Below, in pieces: positions 42,300 through 49,991 of a DNA stretch of 64,000 nucleotides (positions are counted from its first letter, which is position 1; each line of letters begins with the position of its first letter). Position numbers and translations under genes: made by a program. This DNA comes from an uncultured Duncaniella sp. Its GTDB lineage: Bacteria; Bacteroidota; Bacteroidia; Bacteroidales; Muribaculaceae. Location: contig CAJTMH010000002.1 of NCBI GenBank assembly GCA_910577255.1, positions 434,001 to 498,000 of the forward strand, given 5' to 3'. The notes under the pieces were generated by a model. The model did no database searches. It was given only the letters and a program-made list of their open reading frames with translations, and had not been told where the DNA came from.

Positions 42300-42866
42300 T
42301 TATTTCTTTTTGGGTTTCGGAGCATACTTCACCGGATAGTCGCAGCGGATTTTTCCGGCTATGATGTTGTTGAGCTTGCTCTTTATGAGCTGTTTGCGTA
42401 TCATTGATATGTGGTCGATATAGAGCTTCCCCTCCAGGTGGTCACATTCATGCTGGATGATGCGCGAAAGGAAACCATCGAATTCCTCATCATGAGGCTC
42501 AAGGTTCTCGTCAAGCCACTTCATGCGGATATGCTCCACGCGGGGCACATTCTCCGACAGGCCCGGCAGACTCAGACACCCTTCGGCGCGGGTAACGGTC
42601 TCGCCGTCGAGCACCTCGATATGCGGATTTATGAGCACCAGTTTGCGGCCGGCACATTCCGGAAACGAATCCTTGACCGGATCGGCGTCAATCACCACGA
42701 TCCTCTCCGCACGCCCTATCTGAGGGGCAGCCAGCCCTACGCCGTCGCTCTCATACATCGTGTCAAACATATTTGCGAGGAGTTCCTTGAGACCGGGATA
42801 GTCGGGGGTGATATCGGCGCATGCTTTACGCAACACCGGATGTCCATAAAGATATATCGGTAACAT
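42300..42866 (-). CDS. def: Peptide deformylase
   Basis: A 188-residue metalloenzyme removing N-formyl groups from new proteins. Motif 1 GVGLAAPQIG (42-51), motif 2 EGCLSLPG with Cys97, and motif 3 HECDHLEG with His139, Glu140 and His143 are complete. The C-terminus is a basic tail (KYAPKPKKK). It lies between ruvX (90 bp) and ettA (38 bp) on the same strand, probably one operon. Confidence 0.97.
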   Translation of the reverse strand: MLPIYLYGHPVLRKACADITPDYPGLKELLANMFDTMYESDGVGLAAPQIGRAERIVVIDADPVKDSFPECAGRKLVLINPHIEVLDGETVTRAEGCLSLPGLSENVPRVEHIRMKWLDENLEPHDEEFDGFLSRIIQHECDHLEGKLYIDHISMIRKQLIKSKLNNIIAGKIRCDYPVKYAPKPKKK

Positions 42867-42956
42867 ATATGATTTTTTGAATAGATGATTCAGTTTATGA
42901 TTATTCGTTCATGAGGGGGACGGTTTCTGCTCAGTGTATGCCATAAAAGCCCCGGA

Positions 42957-43385
42957 TCACCCCATGGCTCCCCCGGCACGGCTGTCGAGATAGCCGTTGA
43001 GGATTATGACAGCTGCCATGCGGTCGATAGCCCCCTTGTCACGGCGGTCACTCTTCTTCACGCCCGAGTCGAGCATCGCACGGTGGGCCAATGTCGAGGT
43101 AAACCGCTCGTCGAAAAATGTGACAGGCATATCAGGAAGCTCCTTGCGCAGACGATTGATGGCAGGGGTGATGTAGCGCATGGACTCCGACGGCTCGCCC
43201 GACAGCGTGCGGGGCAGCCCGACTATGATTTCATCGACCTTCTCGCGCCCAACATACTCCTTCACGAACGCTATCAGCTCCCCCGAAGGGACAGTGGCGA
43301 GAGCCGTGGCGACAATGCGCAACGAATCGGTCACGGCTATACCGCAACGCTTACGTCCGTAATCTATGGCCAGAAGTCGTCCCAT
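42957..43385 (-). CDS. ruvX: Pre-16S rRNA nuclease / putative Holliday junction resolvase RuvX (YqgF)
   Basis: A 142-residue RNase H-fold protein. The N-terminal AIDYGRKRCGIAVTD carries the first catalytic aspartate (Asp8); VGLPRTLSGEPS, FFDERFTS and a C-terminal KGAIDRMAAVIIL complete the family pattern. Family members mature the 16S rRNA 5' end. The start codon lies only about 10 bp from its -7 element, so the transcript may be almost leaderless. Confidence 0.94.
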   Translation of the reverse strand: MGRLLAIDYGRKRCGIAVTDSLRIVATALATVPSGELIAFVKEYVGREKVDEIIVGLPRTLSGEPSESMRYITPAINRLRKELPDMPVTFFDERFTSTLAHRAMLDSGVKKSDRRDKGAIDRMAAVIILNGYLDSRAGGAMG

Positions 43386-43393
43386 TTCACCTG

Positions 43394-43423
43394 CAAAGTT
43401 ACGGATTTTTCATGAAAAATCAA
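43394..43423 (-). promoter_or_regulatory. Promoter of the ruvX-def-ettA operon
   Basis: Minus-strand TAACTTTG (43394-43401) with TTG at 43421-43423 and exactly 19 bp between them: a full match to the Bacteroidetes primary promoter. It is the mirror image of the rplS promoter. Confidence 0.85.
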
Positions 43424-43432
43424 TCATAACCA

Positions 43433-43462
43433 TTGCGTTATCAATAATTTTTAGTAACTTTG
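43433..43462 (+). promoter_or_regulatory. Promoter of rplS
   Basis: TTG at 43433-43435, 19 bp, then TAACTTTG at 43455-43462. The predicted transcript begins near 43470, leaving about an 80-nt leader that contains a 7-bp inverted repeat (CCGTAAT 43475-43481, ATTACGG 43509-43515). Confidence 0.85.
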
Positions 43463-43549
43463 CGCCCGAAAATTCCGTAATCTCTGGGTGGACATGCAGC
43501 CTCGCCATATTACGGACTATTGTTAACATTTTTAATATACGTATAGAAA

Positions 43550-43909
43550 ATGGATTTAATCAAAGTTGCCGAAGAAGCATTTGCTACCGGCAAACAGCAC
43601 CCCGACTTCAACCCCGGCGACACTATCACTGTAGCTTACCGCATCAAAGAAGGTAACAAGGAGCGTATCCAGCAGTATCGTGGCGTTGTGATCCGCATCT
43701 CAGGCGAGGGTGACAAAAAACGCTTCACTGTCCGTAAGATTTCCGACAACATCGGCGTTGAACGTATCTTCCCCATCGAATCTCCGTTCATCGACTCGAT
43801 CACTATCAACAAGTACGGTAAAGTTCGTCGCGCTAAGCTTTATTACCTCCGTGGCCTCACCGGCAAGAAAGCCCGCATCAAAGAGCGTCGCGTTGTTAAG
43901 AAGGCTTAA
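43550..43909 (+). CDS. rplS: 50S ribosomal protein L19
   Basis: A 119-residue ribosomal protein. FNPGDTITVAYRIKEGNKERIQ, YRGVVI, FTVRKIS, GVERIFP and the C-terminal RAKLYYLRGLTGKKARIKER are characteristic. Monocistronic, bounded by a strong promoter and an intrinsic terminator. Confidence 0.98.
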   Translation: MDLIKVAEEAFATGKQHPDFNPGDTITVAYRIKEGNKERIQQYRGVVIRISGEGDKKRFTVRKISDNIGVERIFPIESPFIDSITINKYGKVRRAKLYYLRGLTGKKARIKERRVVKKA

Positions 43910-43943
43910 TCTTCCCCTTGACTCACAAGGACAAAAGCACAGC

Positions 43944-43988
43944 CGAGGGGCTGAGGATTCAAATCCTCAGCCCCTCGATTGTTTTTTT
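43944..43988 (+). terminator. Intrinsic terminator of rplS
   Basis: A 16-bp perfect stem (43944-43959 with 43962-43977) followed by ATTG and a run of seven T. It is the strongest terminator in the window. Confidence 0.95.
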
Positions 43989-44002
43989 TAGCCATCCGCC
44001 CA

Positions 44003-44146
44003 TCAGATCACAGGCGCGATGAAAGCCGCCACATCCGTATCACCGAATATGTCAGCGATGGTCAGCCAGAGCATCAGCAGTATTATCAATACAACCACGC
44101 CGATCACCACCCAAAGGCCAACTCCCGATTTAGTTTTCTCGCTCAT
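44003..44146 (-). CDS. Small single-helix membrane protein (47 residues)
   Basis: A minus-strand ATG at 44146 opens 47 codons ending in TGA at 44003. The product starts MSEKTKSG, then has one strongly hydrophobic helix (about residues 9-31: VGLWVVIGVVVLIILLMLWL) and a short acidic tail with two Asp (GDTD). The charge pattern places the N-terminus in the cytoplasm. The upstream 15 bp are A+T-rich, as at many Bacteroidetes starts. Unrecognised family; real-gene status rests on the coherent transmembrane design and the otherwise empty interval between two terminators. Confidence 0.55.
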   Translation of the reverse strand: MSEKTKSGVGLWVVIGVVVLIILLMLWLTIADIFGDTDVAAFIAPVI

Positions 44147-44356
44147 AATATAAATAGTTTTTTGATTAATTTTGATGAATGTGATTTGCCACCGTCATCC
44201 TTCACTGCCATGCAACTGTCTCGGCAGACAACGCAAGCAGAGAGTGACGGCTTTGTAATTTATTAACATCTCCCCTGCTTAAAAAGTTTTCGCGACACCC
44301 CATCCTCACCGGGCAATCACATAACGCATCCACTCTCCACCCCCTGGAAAAAAATG

Positions 44357-44385
44357 ACAGGCCCTGCCTCATCGGCAGGGCCTGT
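44357..44385 (-). terminator. Intrinsic terminator of the DUF4842/LruC-like gene
   Basis: A 12-bp perfect stem (ACAGGCCCTGCC 44357-44368, GGCAGGGCCTGT 44374-44385) with a 5-nt loop. In minus-strand RNA it is followed by CAUUUUUUUCC. It lies 50 bp beyond the stop. Confidence 0.92.
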
Positions 44386-44434
44386 CGGGCCTGTAGCTCC
44401 GGCTAACAGAGCCGAAGCCTATGTATCACAGTAA

Positions 44435-46603
44435 TTAGTACCATTTTTTAGTGTTGGTCTTGTCGGAAGCCCAAGTGGCGAATCCGGGATATACGGTGGT
44501 GATGCGCACCTGCTCATCCGGCCATCTCCAAGAGCTTTCCACACATATCATCATCGGGGCACGTCCTGCATCGTGAGGAGGAGTCACACGCTCAGCCGAT
44601 TCAGGAATGCTCGCGGGCTTGGTGGAAGGAAGCGCTGTCTCATGGGAGAACTCACCGTCCTTGTCGACGAGCACCCAGAAGCCACCCATATTCTTACCGC
44701 TGAAAGCAGCATGAACATGCTGGTTGATTGAGTACTGCCCCTTGACCTTGAATATAGCCTCACCTGTGTGAGTTCCGGTAATGCCCTTCGAGCCCACGTT
44801 TATGGGAGTCAGCGTGTCAGAGCCGCCAAGCCAGATATGAAGCTCGTGGCCTATCACGTAAGTCTCCTCCAGGGCATCAGCCACGCCGCTGTCGTCAACC
44901 AACATGCCGTCAAACATGAGATAGATCGGCAATGTACCGCCTGCGGCAAGAGGCTTCACGGTAACTTCGGTATATTCGGGCTCTTCAGTTCCTTCACCCA
45001 CTTCACCATTGGTCGCATCATAGTTTCTTACGATATATGAAACGCTCACCACGGCATCATTGAAGTCCCAGTCATAAGTATTGCCAAGGTCCTCAGCAGC
45101 GATAATCCACTCAAATGGAGTATCCTCAGGTTCAGGATCGGGGGTAGGATCGGGATCATTTTCCACATAACCTTCAGGTATCACATCGGGAGTGGCACCG
45201 GCAAGCATCATCACGAAGTCGTTGAGGTCAAAGTCAGCCGTGGTGTCGATCGTAGTACCGTCCGACAGCACGCTTGGCCAATCCTCGAAACCAAGCATGG
45301 TCCATCCATATTTCTGGCCGGTCCATGTGACGGCATGACTTGCTCTTTCTTGTGGTTCAAGCAGTTCCAATCCATCACCGGCAGCATTAGGCACAAGCTG
45401 CCAGTCAAAGTTACGGTCTCGGTTCGAATGGAATATGCCACTGCTTGTAAGGATATAGCAACCAAAAAGAGTGCCGGGTTTAATATGCACCTTCACACCT
45501 TTTGACACTACAACGTCATTGTTTGTAGCATTGAATCCCGCTTCATTTTGATTTCCAACACCTTCCAATTCATCAACGGATTCAAGATACGCCTTATTCC
45601 ATGTATATGTTATAGACAGATCACCTGCACCCCAATAGCGCCACTCATGCACAAGGAAGTTCTCTATCCCTTTCTTTGTAAGAATATCGTTAGCGATCCT
45701 GGTCATCACACCATCGATGAGGTTAGTACATGAAAAACCATTTGCATCATAATAATTGCCACCTCCTGAAGGGATATTATATTCAGCGACAGCGGCATCT
45801 ATCGCTTCAGCAATTTCCGCCTTCACAGCAGCATCAAGCTCCCAATCAGATCCGAGACTATAATTCATGACTGTAGGTTTGCGCTTGGTGAGGATAGTAT
45901 TTTCATCAGCCTCGTCAACTTTATCGGCTGTGTACACGTCCACATATACTATCGCCTTAGCCTCTGAATCATAATAGTAGACACCGAAAGTCGGAGTCTG
46001 AGAAGTGTTCCAGAATATAGGATAGACAATGAAATCACCTTCCGACTCGAAAATAAAGTCACTGGTGACACCATCATTATTCACATTATAACCGCCCTCA
46101 GGCATTCGCTTGGCATACAGTTTTGTATCGTGGGCCGAAAGGACGAGCCAATCCTCCTCTGACGTACGTGACACTGTAACAACAGGGTCCTCATCACCGT
46201 AATGACCGCCACGTGAAGCAGAACCATACCTCAAATCAATGGTCGAACCGATTGATGTGGGGTAATCCTTTCCGTTAACTCTGACGATAAGGCTTTCAAC
46301 GCTTTGCGGGACATCTACCGAAATCTCCTTTGTGCCTGATATCTGACGGTAATCGGCAAAGAGATAGCGTTTTCCATCCACATTAGCATAGATTTTGACA
46401 TCGGTCGGATTAGAGGTCTTGATGGTGATATTGCCATCCTTGGCCATATTCCAGTCATGACTGGGATCTATCAGACCAAACTCTTTGATGAATTGACGCA
46501 TGTAAAGCTCTTCCTGAGGTATCTCTATCTGGTCCGACGTACACGCCGGCAGCATAGCCCCCAACAACAGCAATGCAGCCACACTTTTTTTGTTGGTTAG
46601 CAT
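44435..46603 (-). CDS. DUF4842/LruC-like surface lipoprotein
   Basis: A 722-residue lipoprotein (lipobox MLPAC, Cys21). Residues 50-110 look like a beta-sandwich; the centre holds a long insert of mixed character. Two Asp/Asn loops of the DxDxND type occur, DFDLND at 457-462 and DWDFND at 511-516, separated by a Pro/Asp-rich linker (about 481-496). Such loops are typical of the DUF4114/LruC/DUF4842 group and could bind calcium. The C-terminus ends with ESSWRWPDE and YPGFATWASD. It stands alone between its own promoter and terminator. Surface adhesion or structural role is inference. Confidence 0.7.
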   Translation of the reverse strand: MLTNKKSVAALLLLGAMLPACTSDQIEIPQEELYMRQFIKEFGLIDPSHDWNMAKDGNITIKTSNPTDVKIYANVDGKRYLFADYRQISGTKEISVDVPQSVESLIVRVNGKDYPTSIGSTIDLRYGSASRGGHYGDEDPVVTVSRTSEEDWLVLSAHDTKLYAKRMPEGGYNVNNDGVTSDFIFESEGDFIVYPIFWNTSQTPTFGVYYYDSEAKAIVYVDVYTADKVDEADENTILTKRKPTVMNYSLGSDWELDAAVKAEIAEAIDAAVAEYNIPSGGGNYYDANGFSCTNLIDGVMTRIANDILTKKGIENFLVHEWRYWGAGDLSITYTWNKAYLESVDELEGVGNQNEAGFNATNNDVVVSKGVKVHIKPGTLFGCYILTSSGIFHSNRDRNFDWQLVPNAAGDGLELLEPQERASHAVTWTGQKYGWTMLGFEDWPSVLSDGTTIDTTADFDLNDFVMMLAGATPDVIPEGYVENDPDPTPDPEPEDTPFEWIIAAEDLGNTYDWDFNDAVVSVSYIVRNYDATNGEVGEGTEEPEYTEVTVKPLAAGGTLPIYLMFDGMLVDDSGVADALEETYVIGHELHIWLGGSDTLTPINVGSKGITGTHTGEAIFKVKGQYSINQHVHAAFSGKNMGGFWVLVDKDGEFSHETALPSTKPASIPESAERVTPPHDAGRAPMMICVESSWRWPDEQVRITTVYPGFATWASDKTNTKKWY

Positions 46604-46695
46604 AGGGTTGGTTAATGTAATTAGGTAGTTAGGTGATAAATTGCACTAAAATTGATAGGTACGAATTTTAATCAGGTCCTGTAGAAACAGTGATG

Positions 46696-46728
46696 CAAAT
46701 ATACTAATAAAATGCTCTAAATAAGCAA
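46696..46728 (-). promoter_or_regulatory. Promoter of the DUF4842/LruC-like gene
   Basis: Minus-strand TATATTTG at 46696-46703 with TTG at 46726-46728, spacing 22 bp. Leader of about 85 nt. Confidence 0.55.
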
Positions 46729-46823
46729 CTTTTAACCTCACTTAACACTCATATAAAAATTTAAACAAGTTTTAACCTTCCACGGAGACAAAAGCGTTGA
46801 CACATCTGCAACACATATAGCAA

Positions 46824-46860
46824 CTCCGTGACATTCAATAGCATTATGAACATCACGGAG
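46824..46860 (-). terminator. Stem-loop behind GH67 at the end of the xylan locus
   Basis: An 8-bp stem (CTCCGTGA 46824-46831, TCACGGAG 46853-46860) with partial pairing inside the 21-nt loop, 31 bp beyond the GH67 stop. No clean U-tract. A third copy of CACGGAG lies at about 46782. Confidence 0.5.
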
Positions 46861-46890
46861 CCAATAACAATTTCTAACAAATTCAGGATA

Positions 46891-48933
46891 TCATCGCTTG
46901 GTATTCAGCAGAGATGCTGACGGAGACTCGAAATTAGTAATCCCGAGATTCACCTCTCTGAGTTCTTCAAGCGTGTGCACCGGAAGCGTCACATCAGCCG
47001 GGAAGGGCTTCAACGAATACTGTTGGAAGTAAAGCAGGCAGGCATCCTTCCACCATTGCGCGTCGCGCACCTGAGTCATCAGCCGCCGCTCCACATCGGC
47101 AAACAGTACCGAGTCAACATCAAGCCGGGCCGACTCCCATGCGCGCTGCTGGCGCACAGCCTGTGACACACCGCGCTCGTAGGCGTGGCAGAGCTCGTCC
47201 CACATTGTACGGCCCGATTTCATTTTATGGTCCCAGGGCACATGATGAAACCACAGCAGGAACTCTTCAGGACAGGTGTCGATGTCGGCCAATTGGCTTC
47301 TCAACGGCTCCGGATATTGGCTCACCGCGTCACTGCCCGAGGGTGAGCGGTCAAAGCCGAGCCCCTCGCTGTCGGCGCGGTGATAATATTTCGGCAACCA
47401 GTCAGGACGTGCCCCAGGCACATCACACCACGGCTCCGGGCCGTAATGGTGACCAAATGCGAAGATGTGGTGCAACCCGAGGGGCATCATGTAGTCCACA
47501 ACCGTCTCGCGGCTTTTAAGCATCATGCCCATAAGGGTGTTTTTGACCTCGGCGGTCCCCTCGCAGGGGCTCACGAGCGACTGATCAATCCATTCGGAAA
47601 GAATCTCATCTGATGTGAGCTGCGGGTTCCATGCCAGACGCCCGAAAGCATACCAGTTGGCCTGGGCGAGCGGATGACCGGTCCAGTTAGGATCGTCACC
47701 GATATTAGCCACTCCGGCGGCCGCCTTAATTGAAGTGGATGGCACATAGTCGAAAAACTCCTTCCACATCGGGGCGAGATAGGCCAGATGGTTGGCATGG
47801 CCAAGATATTCCTGAGTCACCTGGAACTCCACCATCTGCTGCGTGTGCGGCATGGCTCCGAAAAGGGGACTGTAGGGTTCACGCGGCTGAAAGTCAATCG
47901 GACCGTTCTTTATCTGGATGATGACATTGGAATCAAACTTGCCGTCGAGCGGCTGAAACTCCATATAGGCCTGCTTGGCGCGGTCAGCATCAATAGGCGA
48001 ATAGACGAATGAACGCCACATCACTATGCCTCCATAAGGTCTGAGAGCTTTGGCAAGCATGTTGGCACCCTCGGCATGGCTTCGGCCATAATCCATCGGA
48101 CCTGGCTGGCCCTCCGAATTGGCCTTGACAAGGAAACCACCGAAATCGGGGATGAGACCATATATCTCCCTGGCTTTCCGCTGCCACCATTTCTGTACCG
48201 CAGGGTCAAGAGGATCGGCGGTTGAAAGTGAGTCAAGTGCCATAGGAGATGCGAAATTCACCGACAGGTACACCTTAAGCCCGAATGGGCGGAAGATATC
48301 GGCAAGTTTCTTCACTTTGCCGAGGTAATCGGCCGAGAGGATGCGCGGAGACGCATTGACATTGTTGAGCACGGTGCCGTTGATACCCACCGAAGCATTG
48401 GCTCTCGCATAGGCTTCGTAACGCGGACTCACCGAATCGGGCAGATCCTCCCATTTCCAGAGTGAGCTCCCGGCATATCCACGTTCCACGGTGCCGTCAA
48501 GGTTGTCCCAGTGGTTCAGCATACGCAAGTCATACGCAGGGACTTCACGCAGATAGTCGGGGATGGTCTGACCGGACACACCCAGACGTAGCAGATGGTA
48601 CACTCCATAGAGCACACCGAGCTCATGATGAGCCACAAGGTCGATTTCTTCTCCACGGTTGCGAATCTCGAAACCGTCACGTCCGAGGCTTTTGGGGCCT
48701 TTGAGCGACACATTGAGCCGCCAATGGTCACCGGTCCAACGCGACCGGAAGGCGTTTCGGGCCTCTGTGAGAGTCGGGGTCAGTTTGCGCACATCAAACT
48801 TCACCTCCACAACCCCCTCGCCGCCGTGATCGAGCCACAGGCCTTCGCCTGAGCTATAGGCCACAGCCGCAGGTGATACAATGCAGGCAAAGAGGATGGC
48901 AAAAATAATTCGTCGGAGCATAGCGTCGGTCAT
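46891..48933 (-). CDS. Alpha-glucuronidase, GH67
   Basis: A 680-residue enzyme removing (4-O-methyl-)glucuronic acid from the non-reducing end of xylo-oligosaccharides. The signal peptide (LRRIIFAILFACIVSPAAVA) indicates export, and Met5 (ATG at 48921) is an alternative start. GH67 landmarks: RMLNHWDNLDG, the acid residue in KANSEGQPGP, and the two base carboxylates in NGPIDFQPREP and VEFQVTQEYLG. It is the last gene of the xylan operon, 8 bp behind GH43. Confidence 0.95.
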   Translation of the reverse strand: MTDAMLRRIIFAILFACIVSPAAVAYSSGEGLWLDHGGEGVVEVKFDVRKLTPTLTEARNAFRSRWTGDHWRLNVSLKGPKSLGRDGFEIRNRGEEIDLVAHHELGVLYGVYHLLRLGVSGQTIPDYLREVPAYDLRMLNHWDNLDGTVERGYAGSSLWKWEDLPDSVSPRYEAYARANASVGINGTVLNNVNASPRILSADYLGKVKKLADIFRPFGLKVYLSVNFASPMALDSLSTADPLDPAVQKWWQRKAREIYGLIPDFGGFLVKANSEGQPGPMDYGRSHAEGANMLAKALRPYGGIVMWRSFVYSPIDADRAKQAYMEFQPLDGKFDSNVIIQIKNGPIDFQPREPYSPLFGAMPHTQQMVEFQVTQEYLGHANHLAYLAPMWKEFFDYVPSTSIKAAAGVANIGDDPNWTGHPLAQANWYAFGRLAWNPQLTSDEILSEWIDQSLVSPCEGTAEVKNTLMGMMLKSRETVVDYMMPLGLHHIFAFGHHYGPEPWCDVPGARPDWLPKYYHRADSEGLGFDRSPSGSDAVSQYPEPLRSQLADIDTCPEEFLLWFHHVPWDHKMKSGRTMWDELCHAYERGVSQAVRQQRAWESARLDVDSVLFADVERRLMTQVRDAQWWKDACLLYFQQYSLKPFPADVTLPVHTLEELREVNLGITNFESPSASLLNTKR

Positions 48934-48941
48934 AAGTCATT

Positions 48942-49928
48942 TTAGCCTTCTCCACCACCGTCAATGGTGAGGATATGACCATCTTCATCGTATGTGAGCT
49001 CGCAAACCTTCAGGCTGCGGAGCCATGACTTGCCACCCGAAGGCACACTGTCGTGATGGAATAGATACCACTTACCTTTGTATTCGATGATGCAGTGATG
49101 TGTGGTCCACCCTACCACCGGGGTAAGGATTACGCCCTGATAGACAAACGGACCGTAAGGGTTGTCGCCGATGGCATAACAGAGGAGGTGACTGTCACCT
49201 GTGGAATATGAGAAATAATATTTGCCGTTATATTTGTGTACCCATGAGGCTTCGAAAAAGCGGTGTGGATCATCGGCACGGAGGGGACGGCCTTCGGCAT
49301 CCACCACCTGTATGGGGCGAGGCTCTTCGGCAAACTGAAGCATATCCTTGCTCAGGCGCACACAGCGGCTGGGAAGTGACGGTTGGTCACCCTCGGGAAG
49401 CTCGGCAGACTCAAGGGCTTTATTGTCGCGGTAGCGCTGAAGCTGGCCACCCCAAAGACCTCCGAAGTAAAGATAATACTCGCCATTGTCGGGGAGAACG
49501 CAAATATCCATCGAGTAGCTTCCTCTGATAGGGTCAGGCTCGGCGATGAAGGGACCTTCGGGACGATCGGCCACAGCCACACCTATGCGGAATATGTCAG
49601 TGCGGTCCTTCAATGGAAAGTAAAGATAGTATTTCCCATCCTTTTCGGCGCAGTCACAATCCCAAAGCTGACGTCCGGCCCAGGGAATGTCAGCGATATC
49701 AAGGGCTTTACCATGGTCGGTCACCTTTCCTGTCATGGGATCGCCGTCGATTGAAAGGACATGCATATCCTTCATCACATACTGGTCACCGTTGTCATTC
49801 TCTACATTTTCACATTCCCAGTCATGGGAGGGATAGATATATATGCGGCCATTGAAAACATGCACACTTGGGTCGGCCATGAAATCGTCGGGGAAAAGAT
49901 AGCGTTTTTCGGGATTTGTAAGTTTCAT
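48942..49928 (-). CDS. GH43 beta-xylosidase / alpha-L-arabinofuranosidase, cytoplasmic
   Basis: A 328-residue five-bladed beta-propeller. The three GH43 carboxylates are visible: Asp19 in MADPSVHVF (base), Asp141 in SYSMDICVL (pKa modulator) and Glu226 in FFEASWVH (acid). There is no signal peptide, so it should act in the cytoplasm on imported oligosaccharides. Beta-xylosidase is the likeliest role from context; arabinofuranosidase remains possible. It lies 63 bp behind the small GH10. Confidence 0.9.
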   Translation of the reverse strand: MKLTNPEKRYLFPDDFMADPSVHVFNGRIYIYPSHDWECENVENDNGDQYVMKDMHVLSIDGDPMTGKVTDHGKALDIADIPWAGRQLWDCDCAEKDGKYYLYFPLKDRTDIFRIGVAVADRPEGPFIAEPDPIRGSYSMDICVLPDNGEYYLYFGGLWGGQLQRYRDNKALESAELPEGDQPSLPSRCVRLSKDMLQFAEEPRPIQVVDAEGRPLRADDPHRFFEASWVHKYNGKYYFSYSTGDSHLLCYAIGDNPYGPFVYQGVILTPVVGWTTHHCIIEYKGKWYLFHHDSVPSGGKSWLRSLKVCELTYDEDGHILTIDGGGEG

Positions 49929-49991
49929 TATCGTTAGAATAAGGGTTGATTATATGGTTTATTTTCTGCGATGGGAGATGCGTCGGATGGA

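Larger units (their letters stand above)
46604..46890. other. Intergenic region between GH67 and the DUF4842/LruC-like gene
   Basis: A+T-rich and without a gene. It holds the promoter of the DUF4842/LruC-like gene (46696-46728). Its sequence from 46824 to 46860 (behind ettA-style spacing from no gene) is a stem-loop ahead of the GH67 stop side, listed separately. Confidence 0.6.

Noticed and set aside
38411..43500. Possible tRNA genes in the intergenic gaps of the housekeeping region
   Set aside because: No cloverleaf with TTCRANNC T-loop and CCA-end pairing was found in these gaps on either strand by eye.
43979..44266. Plus-strand open frame of 95 codons behind rplS
   Set aside because: It begins inside the rplS terminator U-tract and runs antisense to the more protein-like 47-residue membrane frame; composition is not protein-like.
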